Source: CAKZNE01 sp963976435 (GTDB lineage Bacteria; Bacteroidota; Bacteroidia; Flavobacteriales; Schleiferiaceae). From it: a stretch of 64,000 nt of DNA. Both the position numbers and the translations under genes were made by a program. Each line of letters starts with the position of its first letter. Positions within the stretch are counted from its first letter, which is position 1. Below, piece by piece: positions 43,388-51,090 of this stretch. The notes beneath the pieces were generated by a model. The model did no database searches, was not told the DNA's origin, and saw only the letters and a program-made list of their open reading frames with translations. Where the stretch lies: positions 62,001 to 126,000 of the forward strand of contig CAXBKQ010000010.1 in assembly GCA_963976435.1 (NCBI GenBank), in the 5' to 3' direction.

Positions 43388-44275
43388 TTAGTTGAAAGTG
43401 TTTTCCAATTCAGGTTTTAAGTCACTAAATATTTCCCTGGCATGGTTAAATATTAACAAATGCCCATCCTCTGGAAACAGTTTTAGTTTTGAATTATTTA
43501 TTTCCTTTTGCATCATTTCCGCCCATTGAAAAGGAACATTATTGTCTTTTTTGCCCTGCCAAAATGTGAGGGGAGCCTCAATTTCATTGAGCTTAAAACC
43601 CCAATCTCTGACCAATAAGTTTGAAATTTCATAAGCTACACCTTCACTTCCATTTCTAAATGCTTCTATAAACATGTTTTCAATCACTTCCAAAACGGAT
43701 TCGTTTTTAAGAATTTCTTGATCTGGCTGTCCCATAATTTTTAAAAAGCCCTTCAAGGCCTTTTTTGGATTTTTATTCAATTGCTTCATTTGAACTTTAA
43801 GAAGCATTTTTAATAAAAACGGAAATGATTTAGCAAGGCCCAGCATCATTTTCACTTCTTTTGAAAGGTGTTTTTTGCTTTGCTTATTTAAAGGGGCAAA
43901 ACCACTAATGATAGAGACTTTGTAAATACTATCTGGAAATAAATAGGTTATTCCCAATGCAAAGGGAGCGCCTGCAGACATTCCAACGACAGAAAATCTT
44001 TCAATTTTTAAATGATCCAATAATTGCTTTACATCTTTCGCAAAATCAAGAATGCTTCCACTAGAATTAAAATCAGAAATTCCATGTCCGGGTCTATCAA
44101 TACAAATAATCCTTAGGTCCAAACCTGTGGCGAAGGAAATATCATAGTGCATTTCAAGTCTGGAACTTTGGGAGCCATGGCAGTAGATAATTGGATAGCC
44201 ATCATGATTACCAAATTCAGCAAAACCAAGCATCCTTTTATCTTTTAAAATAATATGTTGTTCAAATTTATTCAT
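43388..44275 (-). CDS. Alpha/beta hydrolase
   Basis: 295 aa. Classical fold: oxyanion loop YCHGSQSSR (32-40), nucleophile elbow GMSAG with Ser100, and the catalytic His in PEDGHLL near the C terminus, with an Asp/Asn strand WQGKKDNNVPFQW before it. The central cap has basic helices (KEVKMMLGLAKSFPFLLKMLLKVQMKQL). Cytoplasmic; substrate unknown. It follows the TPR lipoprotein gene by 8 nt, so the two are co-transcribed. The 285 nt up to the CrtA-like gene hold nothing recognisable. Confidence 0.86.
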   Translation of the reverse strand: MNKFEQHIILKDKRMLGFAEFGNHDGYPIIYCHGSQSSRLEMHYDISFATGLDLRIICIDRPGHGISDFNSSGSILDFAKDVKQLLDHLKIERFSVVGMSAGAPFALGITYLFPDSIYKVSIISGFAPLNKQSKKHLSKEVKMMLGLAKSFPFLLKMLLKVQMKQLNKNPKKALKGFLKIMGQPDQEILKNESVLEVIENMFIEAFRNGSEGVAYEISNLLVRDWGFKLNEIEAPLTFWQGKKDNNVPFQWAEMMQKEINNSKLKLFPEDGHLLIFNHAREIFSDLKPELENTFN

Positions 44276-44283
44276 GGCTATGT

Positions 44284-44904
44284 TTAGTTTGGCCGAACTT
44301 GTGAATATTCAATTTCCCCTCTCCAATATTTGAATATAACTTCTTTGGAAAAATTTTGTTTTCTATATAGGTCAACCATTTCCAATTGATATTTTTCAAA
44401 ACCCATATCCTCCATTTCGTTTAGAATTTTGTTGGCTTTGATAGTATCACCATAGACTTCTAATATTCCTATATATTCAATTAGAAGATCAAAATTTTGG
44501 GCCTCATTTTTAAGAATATTTTTATATGATTCAATGGCTTGGGAATAATACTCTTGTGCTTTTTTATTTTGATTGTCCAATTCTAGATATAATGCCTTTT
44601 GACTTAAATAGTACGGTTTGTTAGTGATTTCAAATAGTTTATCAGCGACTTGTATTAATCCTTTAGAATCTTTTTTTCTGAATAAGAGCATTGTTTTATG
44701 ATTTAAGGCGGCGATGTTTTGCCCATTATAATCCAGCGCTCTATTGGTTAATTTAAGAGATTGGTCAACTTTAAGATTTTCATCCACCTCATAGCTAAAG
44801 TAGATGTCCCTAGCTTTCTGTAAAGCCTCTTCCGATTTTTGGGTATCTCGACAAGAATTTAGAATTAAACAACATGCTAGGAATAGGCCTAATCTTGTTT
44901 TCAT
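44284..44904 (-). CDS. TPR-like lipoprotein
   Basis: 206 aa. ATG at 44904 gives MKTRLGLFLACCLILNSC, a clear lipobox; an ATG six codons upstream is less likely. The mature protein is helical with degenerate tetratricopeptide repeats (KLTNRALDYNGQNIAALNHKTMLLF, KALYLELDNQNKKAQEYYSQAIESY). Probably a periplasmic scaffold. First gene of a pair with the alpha/beta hydrolase. Confidence 0.68.
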   Translation of the reverse strand: MKTRLGLFLACCLILNSCRDTQKSEEALQKARDIYFSYEVDENLKVDQSLKLTNRALDYNGQNIAALNHKTMLLFRKKDSKGLIQVADKLFEITNKPYYLSQKALYLELDNQNKKAQEYYSQAIESYKNILKNEAQNFDLLIEYIGILEVYGDTIKANKILNEMEDMGFEKYQLEMVDLYRKQNFSKEVIFKYWRGEIEYSQVRPN

Positions 44905-44980
44905 TGGTTTCAGTAAATACATTTTCTTGGTTTAAATAGTTATGGGCTTCTTTTGATTAAAACACTATATCCCTCAATTT

Positions 44981-45559
44981 TTAGGCAAGTATTTCAACCC
45001 AATACACAATTCCAAAGATCCAACCAACATATAGAGCGGAATAGGCTAAGGAGTAAAGTATAGAAATTTTCAGATCACCTTTTGAATCAATGGATTTGGA
45101 GAATACCAATTTTAGAGCTCGGAAGAATAGCCAATACAACATTGCTAGAATAATGAATATCGAAAGCCAGAAAAATGCCTCTAATACTATTAGAAAAACA
45201 AATATTAAAATAGTCATTCCAATCCAGAGTAAAATGGATAAAAATAGTCCGGCAATACCATCTCCAATTTCAATGCTGGGTAAACTTGGCGCGGTGCCGG
45301 CATTAGGGAGTATTCCTCCTGTTTTATAAGCTTTAAATTTCGGGAAATTATCTGTCAATCCAATTCCCGTATAAAGTCCGTAGGCCATAAAGAGAAATAG
45401 CGCCGTACCTATTATACTCAGCGACAAGAAGAGATTTGAACTCACCGATCTATTATAGTTTTCACCGGTTAAAAAAACAGTGAAAAAGGTAATTCCAATA
45501 ACAATCAATGTGACTGTGCAAACAGATTTCCCCTTTAAATATGCTCTTTTGGTTTTCAA
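44981..45559 (-). CDS. Polytopic membrane protein of unknown function
   Basis: 192 aa with about five hydrophobic segments (14-32, 44-64, 101-122, 124-147, 170-188). The loop between helices 2 and 3 is Gly/Pro-rich (GGILPNAGTAPSLPSIEIGDGIAG). Start is a TTG at 45559, as no ATG is in frame upstream before a stop-rich stretch. No family recognised. Confidence 0.52.
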   Translation of the reverse strand: MKTKRAYLKGKSVCTVTLIVIGITFFTVFLTGENYNRSVSSNLFLSLSIIGTALFLFMAYGLYTGIGLTDNFPKFKAYKTGGILPNAGTAPSLPSIEIGDGIAGLFLSILLWIGMTILIFVFLIVLEAFFWLSIFIILAMLYWLFFRALKLVFSKSIDSKGDLKISILYSLAYSALYVGWIFGIVYWVEILA

Positions 45560-45948
45560 TTGTTTTTCACATTTTTTTAAATAGGCCTTTTGAATTTTTT
45601 AGTATGTCAAATCCGCTGCAATAAACACAAAGAATTGACCAAATCAAAGTTCCGGAAATCCGAGATTATCAAAAAGGATCACAATGTTGCTGAGGATTGC
45701 ATCATGTAGTAAAGCTTCCCAATTGATTACTTTATTTCCACCTTCTTAAAGGCTGCAAAACTACCCTTTCCAAAAGTGAATTGAATCTAATTTTCACCCT
45801 AGTCATTTCACTTACATTTCGTAATTTTTTTTGAAGAATTAAATGTCTAGATGCAATGGACAAAGCCCCTAAATTGCAGGAATGTAGAGGGAAATCAAGG
45901 CAGCTTTCTTCATAAAACAAAAATAAAATAGAAGTGTAATTTACTTTT
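45560..45948. other. Intergenic region, no supported gene
   Basis: 389 nt between the polytopic membrane gene and the flavoprotein gene end. A 77-codon frame at 45732-45965 on the minus strand has unlikely composition and overlaps the flavoprotein 3' end, so it is not annotated. No clear terminator or RNA is visible. Confidence 0.4.
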
Positions 45949-46530
45949 CTATTTACCCTTTTCACCTAGTTTCTCAATCCTATTCAACCATTTTTCTCTA
46001 AATGAATCTTTGGATAATCTCAATGGTCCAATGCTTGTAATTCCAACTTTTTTCACACCAATAAAATTCATGGTTAACTTTTTCATGGCCTTATGGCTAG
46101 GGCTTGAATTGAACCATTTGTAATACCAAGCTGGTTGGTCAAGCGTGCAAATTAGTCGAGCTGTTTTACCTTTAAAATGTTTATCCCACCATAGAGAATC
46201 CTTTCTTTTGCTAAAAGCAAATCCAGGGAGTAAAACTCTGTCTAAAAACCCTTTCATTATTGCGGGTACGGAGCCCCACCAAACTGGATAAACCCAAACT
46301 AAATGGTCGGCCCAATTTATTATTTCCTGGCTTTTTAAAAGATCTGGTTCCAGCTCAGTTCGTTTTCTATAGCCATATTTGAGGTTGGGATTAAAATCCA
46401 AATCATAGATATTTATTTCCTGAATTTCTAAACCAGCGGCTTCCGCTCCTTTTTTATAAGCTTGGGCCAAAGCTTGGTTATAGCTTTCTTTATCTGGATG
46501 TCCCAGAATAAGAGCAATTTTTTTGGTCAT
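45949..46530 (-). CDS. NAD(P)H-dependent flavodoxin-like oxidoreductase
   Basis: 193 aa. Flavodoxin-like fold of the MdaB/KefF/NQO1 group: IALILGHPDKESYNQALAQAYKKGAE (FMN/FAD phosphate loop), then IINWADHLVWVYPVWWGSVPAIMKGFLDRVLLPGFAF, which is the NQO-type flavin-contact region. Predicted soluble two-electron quinone or azo reductase. It is the last gene of a run (Crp/Fnr, three small membrane proteins, this enzyme), 10 nt after the preceding gene. Confidence 0.85.
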   Translation of the reverse strand: MTKKIALILGHPDKESYNQALAQAYKKGAEAAGLEIQEINIYDLDFNPNLKYGYRKRTELEPDLLKSQEIINWADHLVWVYPVWWGSVPAIMKGFLDRVLLPGFAFSKRKDSLWWDKHFKGKTARLICTLDQPAWYYKWFNSSPSHKAMKKLTMNFIGVKKVGITSIGPLRLSKDSFREKWLNRIEKLGEKGK

Positions 46531-46540
46531 TTATTATTTT

Positions 46541-46933
46541 TTAAATATTTAAAAAGCTTAATATGGCAATCGATAATAATACTATCCAGGCCAAATGTTT
46601 TCCTTTAGTCCCAATAAGGACAAGTATGGAAGAACAGCCAAATGCAATAGATATGGATACAACGGTGAATTGATAAAATTCAAGGTTTAATTTAGTTGGC
46701 ATCACTGCCATTTTTAAAAGTAAAGTAGCGATACAAAGACCGAAAAAAGATGTTAAATGCCATGTAGCCCAGATAATTCTAAGATGACTTTCTTTTAAAT
46801 CCTTTCTAACAATGCTAGGCACTATTTTTTTTGCCTTCCTTTTGTTCTTAAAAATTAAAATTTCACCTAGAATAGAATGTGTTAATCCTAAAATTAAACA
46901 AAGGAGCCCGGCAATAAGCAGATATATATTCAC
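46541..46933 (-). CDS. Four-helix membrane protein, related to its neighbour
   Basis: 130 aa, four hydrophobic segments. Begins with a GTG (no ATG available). A conserved-looking HLRIIWATWHLTSFFGL follows a basic loop after the first helix. It resembles the next gene upstream in size, helix spacing and the TxH/G-LxH segment, so the two may be distant paralogues. Function unknown. Adjacent to the flavoprotein gene (10 nt). Confidence 0.55.
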   Translation of the reverse strand: MNIYLLIAGLLCLILGLTHSILGEILIFKNKRKAKKIVPSIVRKDLKESHLRIIWATWHLTSFFGLCIATLLLKMAVMPTKLNLEFYQFTVVSISIAFGCSSILVLIGTKGKHLAWIVLLSIAILSFLNI

Positions 46934-46977
46934 GCTATTGATTTTTTTATTTCTTAAATATATTTGGTGTAGAGCAT

Positions 46978-47367
46978 CTAGTACTGTCCTTTTTTGCCTG
47001 ACTTAGCTAATCCTATAAATAGTAAAATTCCAATCGGGATTAACAGAATCCATTGAAAGGCATAGACACCAAACCAAAGACTGCTTAGCATAAATGGTAT
47101 TCCGGAGAAAAGGTAAAGAATGGCTATTGATTTAATCTCCTTTCTATTAGCAGTATCATTTCTGAATGCCGTTTTTAAAATGGTATAGGAGGTGAAAAAC
47201 AATAGGATGGTCACAATATGCCAGGCCCCAGTTAATTCAGCTTTTTGTTGGATATTAATATTACTGTCTAATAATGGATTCACCAATTCAATTTGTCCGG
47301 CAATGGTGTGGAGTAATGCCCCGAATAGATTGACAATTCCGGCTATTTTAAAGTATATGCTTGTCAT
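46978..47367 (-). CDS. Four-helix membrane protein of unknown function
   Basis: 129 aa. First helix with GIVNLFGALLHTIAGQIEL, then a loop and AELTGAWHIVTILLFFTSYTIL, followed by two more helices and a basic tail (AKSGKKGQY). The His residues after helices 1 and 2 (LLHTIAG, AWHIVT) align with those of the neighbouring protein. Family unnamed. Spacing of 27 nt to the upstream gene fits one operon. Confidence 0.55.
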   Translation of the reverse strand: MTSIYFKIAGIVNLFGALLHTIAGQIELVNPLLDSNINIQQKAELTGAWHIVTILLFFTSYTILKTAFRNDTANRKEIKSIAILYLFSGIPFMLSSLWFGVYAFQWILLIPIGILLFIGLAKSGKKGQY

Positions 47368-47394
47368 GTTTGTTAAAATTAGGAGATGGGATTT

Positions 47395-47721
47395 TTAGAA
47401 ATATGATTTAATCTTTTGAATTAAGGGATTACTAATCGGCAATTCACCTTTAAAGAATTTGTAAAGGGTAAAACTTGCAGGTAGAGTTAAATAGAATGTA
47501 CAAATTAGAAATGTGGCTAAACCACCAGTGATGGCCAGAATTTTCGAGAAAGTTTCGCCTATGAAATATTGTTGTTCAATAAAATAACTATGCACCCCTA
47601 GAGAATAATCATAAAATCGGATAGAGGTTTCATAAATAAGCCATAATGGATAAAACCATACTCTGATAGCTTGCCACCATACTCCTAGAATTGGCTTGTG
47701 TTGTTCTTTGTAATCTTCCAT
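47395..47721 (-). CDS. Small membrane protein of unknown function
   Basis: 108 aa. ATG at 47721 (MEDYKEQHKP) is preferred over a TTG two codons upstream. An aromatic amphipathic segment (WWQAIRVWFYPLWLIYETSIRFYDY) precedes one strong membrane helix (ILAITGGLATFLICTFYLTL). No family recognised. Located 55 nt downstream of the Crp/Fnr gene in the same run. Confidence 0.52.
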   Translation of the reverse strand: MEDYKEQHKPILGVWWQAIRVWFYPLWLIYETSIRFYDYSLGVHSYFIEQQYFIGETFSKILAITGGLATFLICTFYLTLPASFTLYKFFKGELPISNPLIQKIKSYF

Positions 47722-47776
47722 TTTCAAACCTTTTTACAAAGGTCTTTTAAGTGGAAGTATTAACATTTGATATAAA

Positions 47777-48358
47777 TCAAATTCGTACTTTAGGATTGCG
47801 AATTCTGCTTAATGTTTCCAAGGTAATTCCTAAATATGAGGCTAAATGGGTGAGTGGAATTCTTTGACTTATCCCAGGATAAATAGCAGTTAGGTTCTTA
47901 TACCTTTCATCTGCTTTTGAAAATTGAATGGTATGTAATCTTTCGCAAAGACCTAGCATAGTTTCTGTTACCACCTTACTTATAAAGCGTTCAAAATCGT
48001 GGTGTTTATCTGCAAGCCTGTCAACGGTTAGTTTTGAAAATTCAAGAGCGATTGATTCTTCTAGAAATTCTACAATATGTGGACTTGGTTTTTCACTAAA
48101 AAAGCTAATTATGGAAGCCATAAACTGATTTTCAAAAGTAAACCAATCAGTAATATCTTTACCATCTTTCAAATAATAAGCCCTTGCACAACCTTTAGTG
48201 ATTAAGTAGGCTTTTTTAGAATACTGTCCTTCTCTAACTACAATATCTCCTTTCTTAAAATGACGAACTTTGATATGCTGAATAAAATCCCTCCGACATT
48301 CTACAGATAAAGGGAAATAGGATTCGCCAATTTCCTCCAATATTTTTTCTATCTCCAT
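47777..48358 (-). CDS. Crp/Fnr family transcriptional regulator (4 of 4)
   Basis: 193 aa. Barrel at about 25-125 (FKKGDIVVREGQYSKKAYLITKGCAR) and the C-terminal helix-turn-helix IPLTHLASYLGITLETLSRIRNP. No N-terminal Cys cluster. Genes for small membrane proteins and a quinone-reductase-like flavoprotein follow on the same strand, which suggests that the regulator answers a redox or membrane signal. It starts 23 nt after the upstream secreted-protein gene. Confidence 0.8.
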   Translation of the reverse strand: MEIEKILEEIGESYFPLSVECRRDFIQHIKVRHFKKGDIVVREGQYSKKAYLITKGCARAYYLKDGKDITDWFTFENQFMASIISFFSEKPSPHIVEFLEESIALEFSKLTVDRLADKHHDFERFISKVVTETMLGLCERLHTIQFSKADERYKNLTAIYPGISQRIPLTHLASYLGITLETLSRIRNPKVRI

Positions 48359-48381
48359 ATTATTTTTTTTGAAGACTTTTT

Positions 48382-49173
48382 TTAATCGTTTTCCTTTTCA
48401 GCATGTATCCAGGACCAACTGTTCCCTGCTTTATATGCCGTGCTCTTGCTTGCTGAATTTAGGATCACAATTTTTGTAAAATAAGATTTGTAATACCAAG
48501 CAAAGAAGACAGCTCCCAGTGTTGGTTTTTCTGTCTCCATATAATTAATCCAGATCTCTCTGGGTTTACCAACTTTAAATCCTCTAAACTTTCCTTGAAA
48601 GTGGCTTTCATCTTTCAGGACTTTCATCCCGGTTTTGTCTATAGTATAAATAAATTCTCCTCCATAAATTGCCAGGCTATTTGGTTGAAAAGCTGGTAAT
48701 ATCCAAACCTTTAGACTATTGTCCTTGTTCTCTTTTATATATTGATTAAACCGCAAATAGACTGTGTCTTTCATGGCTGCAATTTGTTTATTGGCAGTTT
48801 GCAAAGCCCTTGAATATCTATGAAGCAATGTGGTATCTACTGTTTCAGAAGTTTTTCTTACCTGTCTATTACTATCCACAATGAAATGAAAAACCAAATC
48901 AAAATGATGGTTTTCATATTTCCCATATACAGCATGCCAAATATCGTTTTTTTGAAAGCAAAACCAGTCCCCACCTAACCTTTCTAGTTCTTTTTTGTCT
49001 TGACTCATTACACTATCTGAGGTTTTCCAAGCGATCATATCATATTCATACAACCATTCAACATCTTCCATTTTTTGGTTGAAATCCACAATGTCAAATT
49101 TCAATCCTTCTGAATTTTGACCATATGTATTGGCCACTAGGCTAAAAAGGAGGATGGTTAATAATTTATTCAT
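48382..49173 (-). CDS. Exported protein of unknown function
   Basis: 263 aa. ATG at 49173 (MNKLLTILLFSLVANTYGQ) gives a standard signal peptide; five extra residues are possible from an upstream ATG. The mature part is mixed alpha/beta with WLYEYDMIAWKTSDSVM, DWFCFQKNDIWHAVYGKYENHHFD and WSWIHAEKE. Similar exported proteins are common in Bacteroidota; function not known. It is the first gene of the run that includes the fourth Crp/Fnr regulator. Confidence 0.58.
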   Translation of the reverse strand: MNKLLTILLFSLVANTYGQNSEGLKFDIVDFNQKMEDVEWLYEYDMIAWKTSDSVMSQDKKELERLGGDWFCFQKNDIWHAVYGKYENHHFDLVFHFIVDSNRQVRKTSETVDTTLLHRYSRALQTANKQIAAMKDTVYLRFNQYIKENKDNSLKVWILPAFQPNSLAIYGGEFIYTIDKTGMKVLKDESHFQGKFRGFKVGKPREIWINYMETEKPTLGAVFFAWYYKSYFTKIVILNSASKSTAYKAGNSWSWIHAEKEND

Positions 49174-49330
49174 GGTTTGTATTTGCATGATTTTAGTTTG
49201 AATCTATTCCCATCCCGGCTATTTTAATTTTAGTTAATTAGTCAATGAAAGGGGGATAGAGGAGAAGCAACTTTTGGAAATTGGATAATGTTTGTTTTAT
49301 AGGATGTCTTGATCCTTGTAGTATATTGTA

Positions 49331-49771
49331 TTAATGCCGTTTAGATTTTGCGGAGTTCAATTTATAAATTTCCTTTTCTGGACCAATGAGAAGGGTACTT
49401 TCATTTTCAGGAAACTTCAACTCTAAAGTATCTTGGTGCCATTCGTATTGACCAGGTAGGACAAACATTCCTCTCGGATCCATGGTAAAGGCTGATAAAA
49501 TCAATTTGTTTGAATCCAATTCTGTGAATTTATAGTTGAAGGAAATAATTTTTCCGTAGCCAAATCCGGGATCTTTATAAACGGTTATTGAATCAGAAAA
49601 TATCCGAATGGAATCATTCACGTAAATGTTTGATGGATGATCCTTTTCATATAATCCTTCAAAAGATTTGGAAGATTGATATGATTGTTCAATGCTTATT
49701 GAGGTTTGTCTTTCTCCTTCAGCCCAAGCTAGGAGAATAAATGTGGCGAATAAAAGGGGATAGATCTTCAT
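49331..49771 (-). CDS. Small exported protein of unknown function
   Basis: 146 aa. Signal peptide (MKIYPLLFATFILLAWAEG). The mature part is a beta-rich domain with Ser/Tyr repeats (QSYQSSKSFEGLYEKDHPSNIYVND) and a final LLIGPEKEIYKLN strand. No motif recognised. It is separated by more than 100 nt from genes on both sides. Confidence 0.5.
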   Translation of the reverse strand: MKIYPLLFATFILLAWAEGERQTSISIEQSYQSSKSFEGLYEKDHPSNIYVNDSIRIFSDSITVYKDPGFGYGKIISFNYKFTELDSNKLILSAFTMDPRGMFVLPGQYEWHQDTLELKFPENESTLLIGPEKEIYKLNSAKSKRH

Positions 49772-50001
49772 ATTTTCTTATTATCAAAAAAGGGATAAAT
49801 GCAATTGACCTTAAAGTTCATCCTTGATTTATTACAAAGCTAAAGGAAATTTTAGGCCATAAATTGATTTAGCCCTTTCAGAACCAAAAAAAGGGCTATG
49901 GTTTAAACTGTACTATGAGCAATTATTCCAATGCAACTTTAAGAAATTGAATATTGCCGCCCTCTGCTTAAGCTTTTCTCCATTTGAATCTCAAGTTGAG
50001 A

Positions 50002-50042
50002 AATAAAAAACCCTTGCTGATTTAAAATTCAACAAGGGTTTT
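50002..50042 (-). terminator. Rho-independent terminator of the phytase operon
   Basis: Arms AAAACCCTTG (50007-50016) and CAAGGGTTTT (50033-50042) form a 10-bp stem; on the minus strand the stem is followed by TTTTTTATT. It starts 21 nt after the phytase stop codon. The remainder of 49772-50006 holds no gene. Confidence 0.8.
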
Positions 50043-50062
50043 AAAATATGCTTAGAATTAAT

Positions 50063-51088
50063 CTATTCTGATAAAATTCTTTTGATATCGCGCCAATCAT
50101 AATAATGAAAAACTGCGCCCTCACTCATGGCAACAAAAATTCCTTCAGGAAAAGTTGGGTTGAGGTAGCCAATATAGGTTTCACTACCATCGGATTCTTG
50201 CGCTTCCACACCAAATTTACTAATCCATTTGTTTTCATTTTGCGAGTATACATTAAAGGCATTTGCCTGCTGGTCGGAGATAATTAGATATGAAAGGGAG
50301 TCTGCAGCTAAGGAAATTCCTTCATTATCTTCTTTAAAATTATCCATTCCAAATACTAGTAACTCTTTCATAGTATTTAAATCATACTTGCGTGTACCAA
50401 AGTTTTCATCGCTATAGTATAGGTGGGCATTAGCATCATCCACAAACAAAGCTTCAATTTCTTTTTTACCTGAGAATTGACCGAAATAACTAGATTCTCC
50501 AGCTATTACATAGCCATTGCTATCCAATTCGAGCTTTAGCATTTGCAAATAACCTTGCTTTGGTCCTTCTTTTCTGCTTACTATAGCATGGATGGAGCCA
50601 TTAGGGTCCTTATAAAGCGCAATTCCCATTGGAGATCTTTGGTCTTGATCTGTAAAAACAGGAATTCCGCCATTGTCAATGGCTTTCATTTCTGGTAAAC
50701 GAAATACCCGAATAGAATTTGTATTCCTCTCTGTACAAACCGCAATATCAATTTTTATACTATCCCATTTAAAACCATATTCTACATCCACATTATTCGG
50801 ACGTTTGAGGGGATAAAAGCTTAGACTATCAATTAATTTACCTTCTAAATTGAAAACAAAGAGTCCACCATTTTCTTCTCCTTTATCGGTACCAATAATC
50901 AAACTTTGGCTAGGATCTTTTGGGTTTATCCAAATTGCCGGATCATCTGTATCGGTAGGAGTTTTATCCGTTACCACCACCGGTTTAATGCCGGCGATGG
51001 TTTGGGATGTATCTTGATTTTTTGGGTTTTGGCAGGCTCCTAAACTTAGCAGGGACAGGCCAAATATAATTTGCTTTTTAGAGATCAT
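50063..51088 (-). CDS. Beta-propeller phytase, lipoprotein
   Basis: 341 aa. Lipobox LSLGAC (Cys19) places it on the membrane facing the periplasm or outside. The beta-propeller phytase pattern covers the protein: PTDTDDPAIWINP, SLIIGTDKGEENGGLFVFNL, RPNNVDVEYGF, DIAVCTERNTNSIRVF, PMGIALYKDPNG, KKEIEALFVDDANAHLYYSDENFG, and the closing PEGIFVAMSEGAVFHYYDWRDIKRIL. These enzymes use calcium to release phosphate from phytate (inositol hexakisphosphate). It follows the TonB receptor by 2 nt, a pairing known for phytate uptake. Confidence 0.9.
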   Translation of the reverse strand: MISKKQIIFGLSLLSLGACQNPKNQDTSQTIAGIKPVVVTDKTPTDTDDPAIWINPKDPSQSLIIGTDKGEENGGLFVFNLEGKLIDSLSFYPLKRPNNVDVEYGFKWDSIKIDIAVCTERNTNSIRVFRLPEMKAIDNGGIPVFTDQDQRSPMGIALYKDPNGSIHAIVSRKEGPKQGYLQMLKLELDSNGYVIAGESSYFGQFSGKKEIEALFVDDANAHLYYSDENFGTRKYDLNTMKELLVFGMDNFKEDNEGISLAADSLSYLIISDQQANAFNVYSQNENKWISKFGVEAQESDGSETYIGYLNPTFPEGIFVAMSEGAVFHYYDWRDIKRILSE

Positions 51089-51090
51089 TA

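Noticed and set aside
45732..45965. 77-codon minus-strand frame between the polytopic membrane gene and the flavoprotein gene
   Set aside because: It overlaps the flavoprotein 3' end by 17 nt, has an unlikely composition (scattered Cys and Arg, no domain) and no promoter signal.
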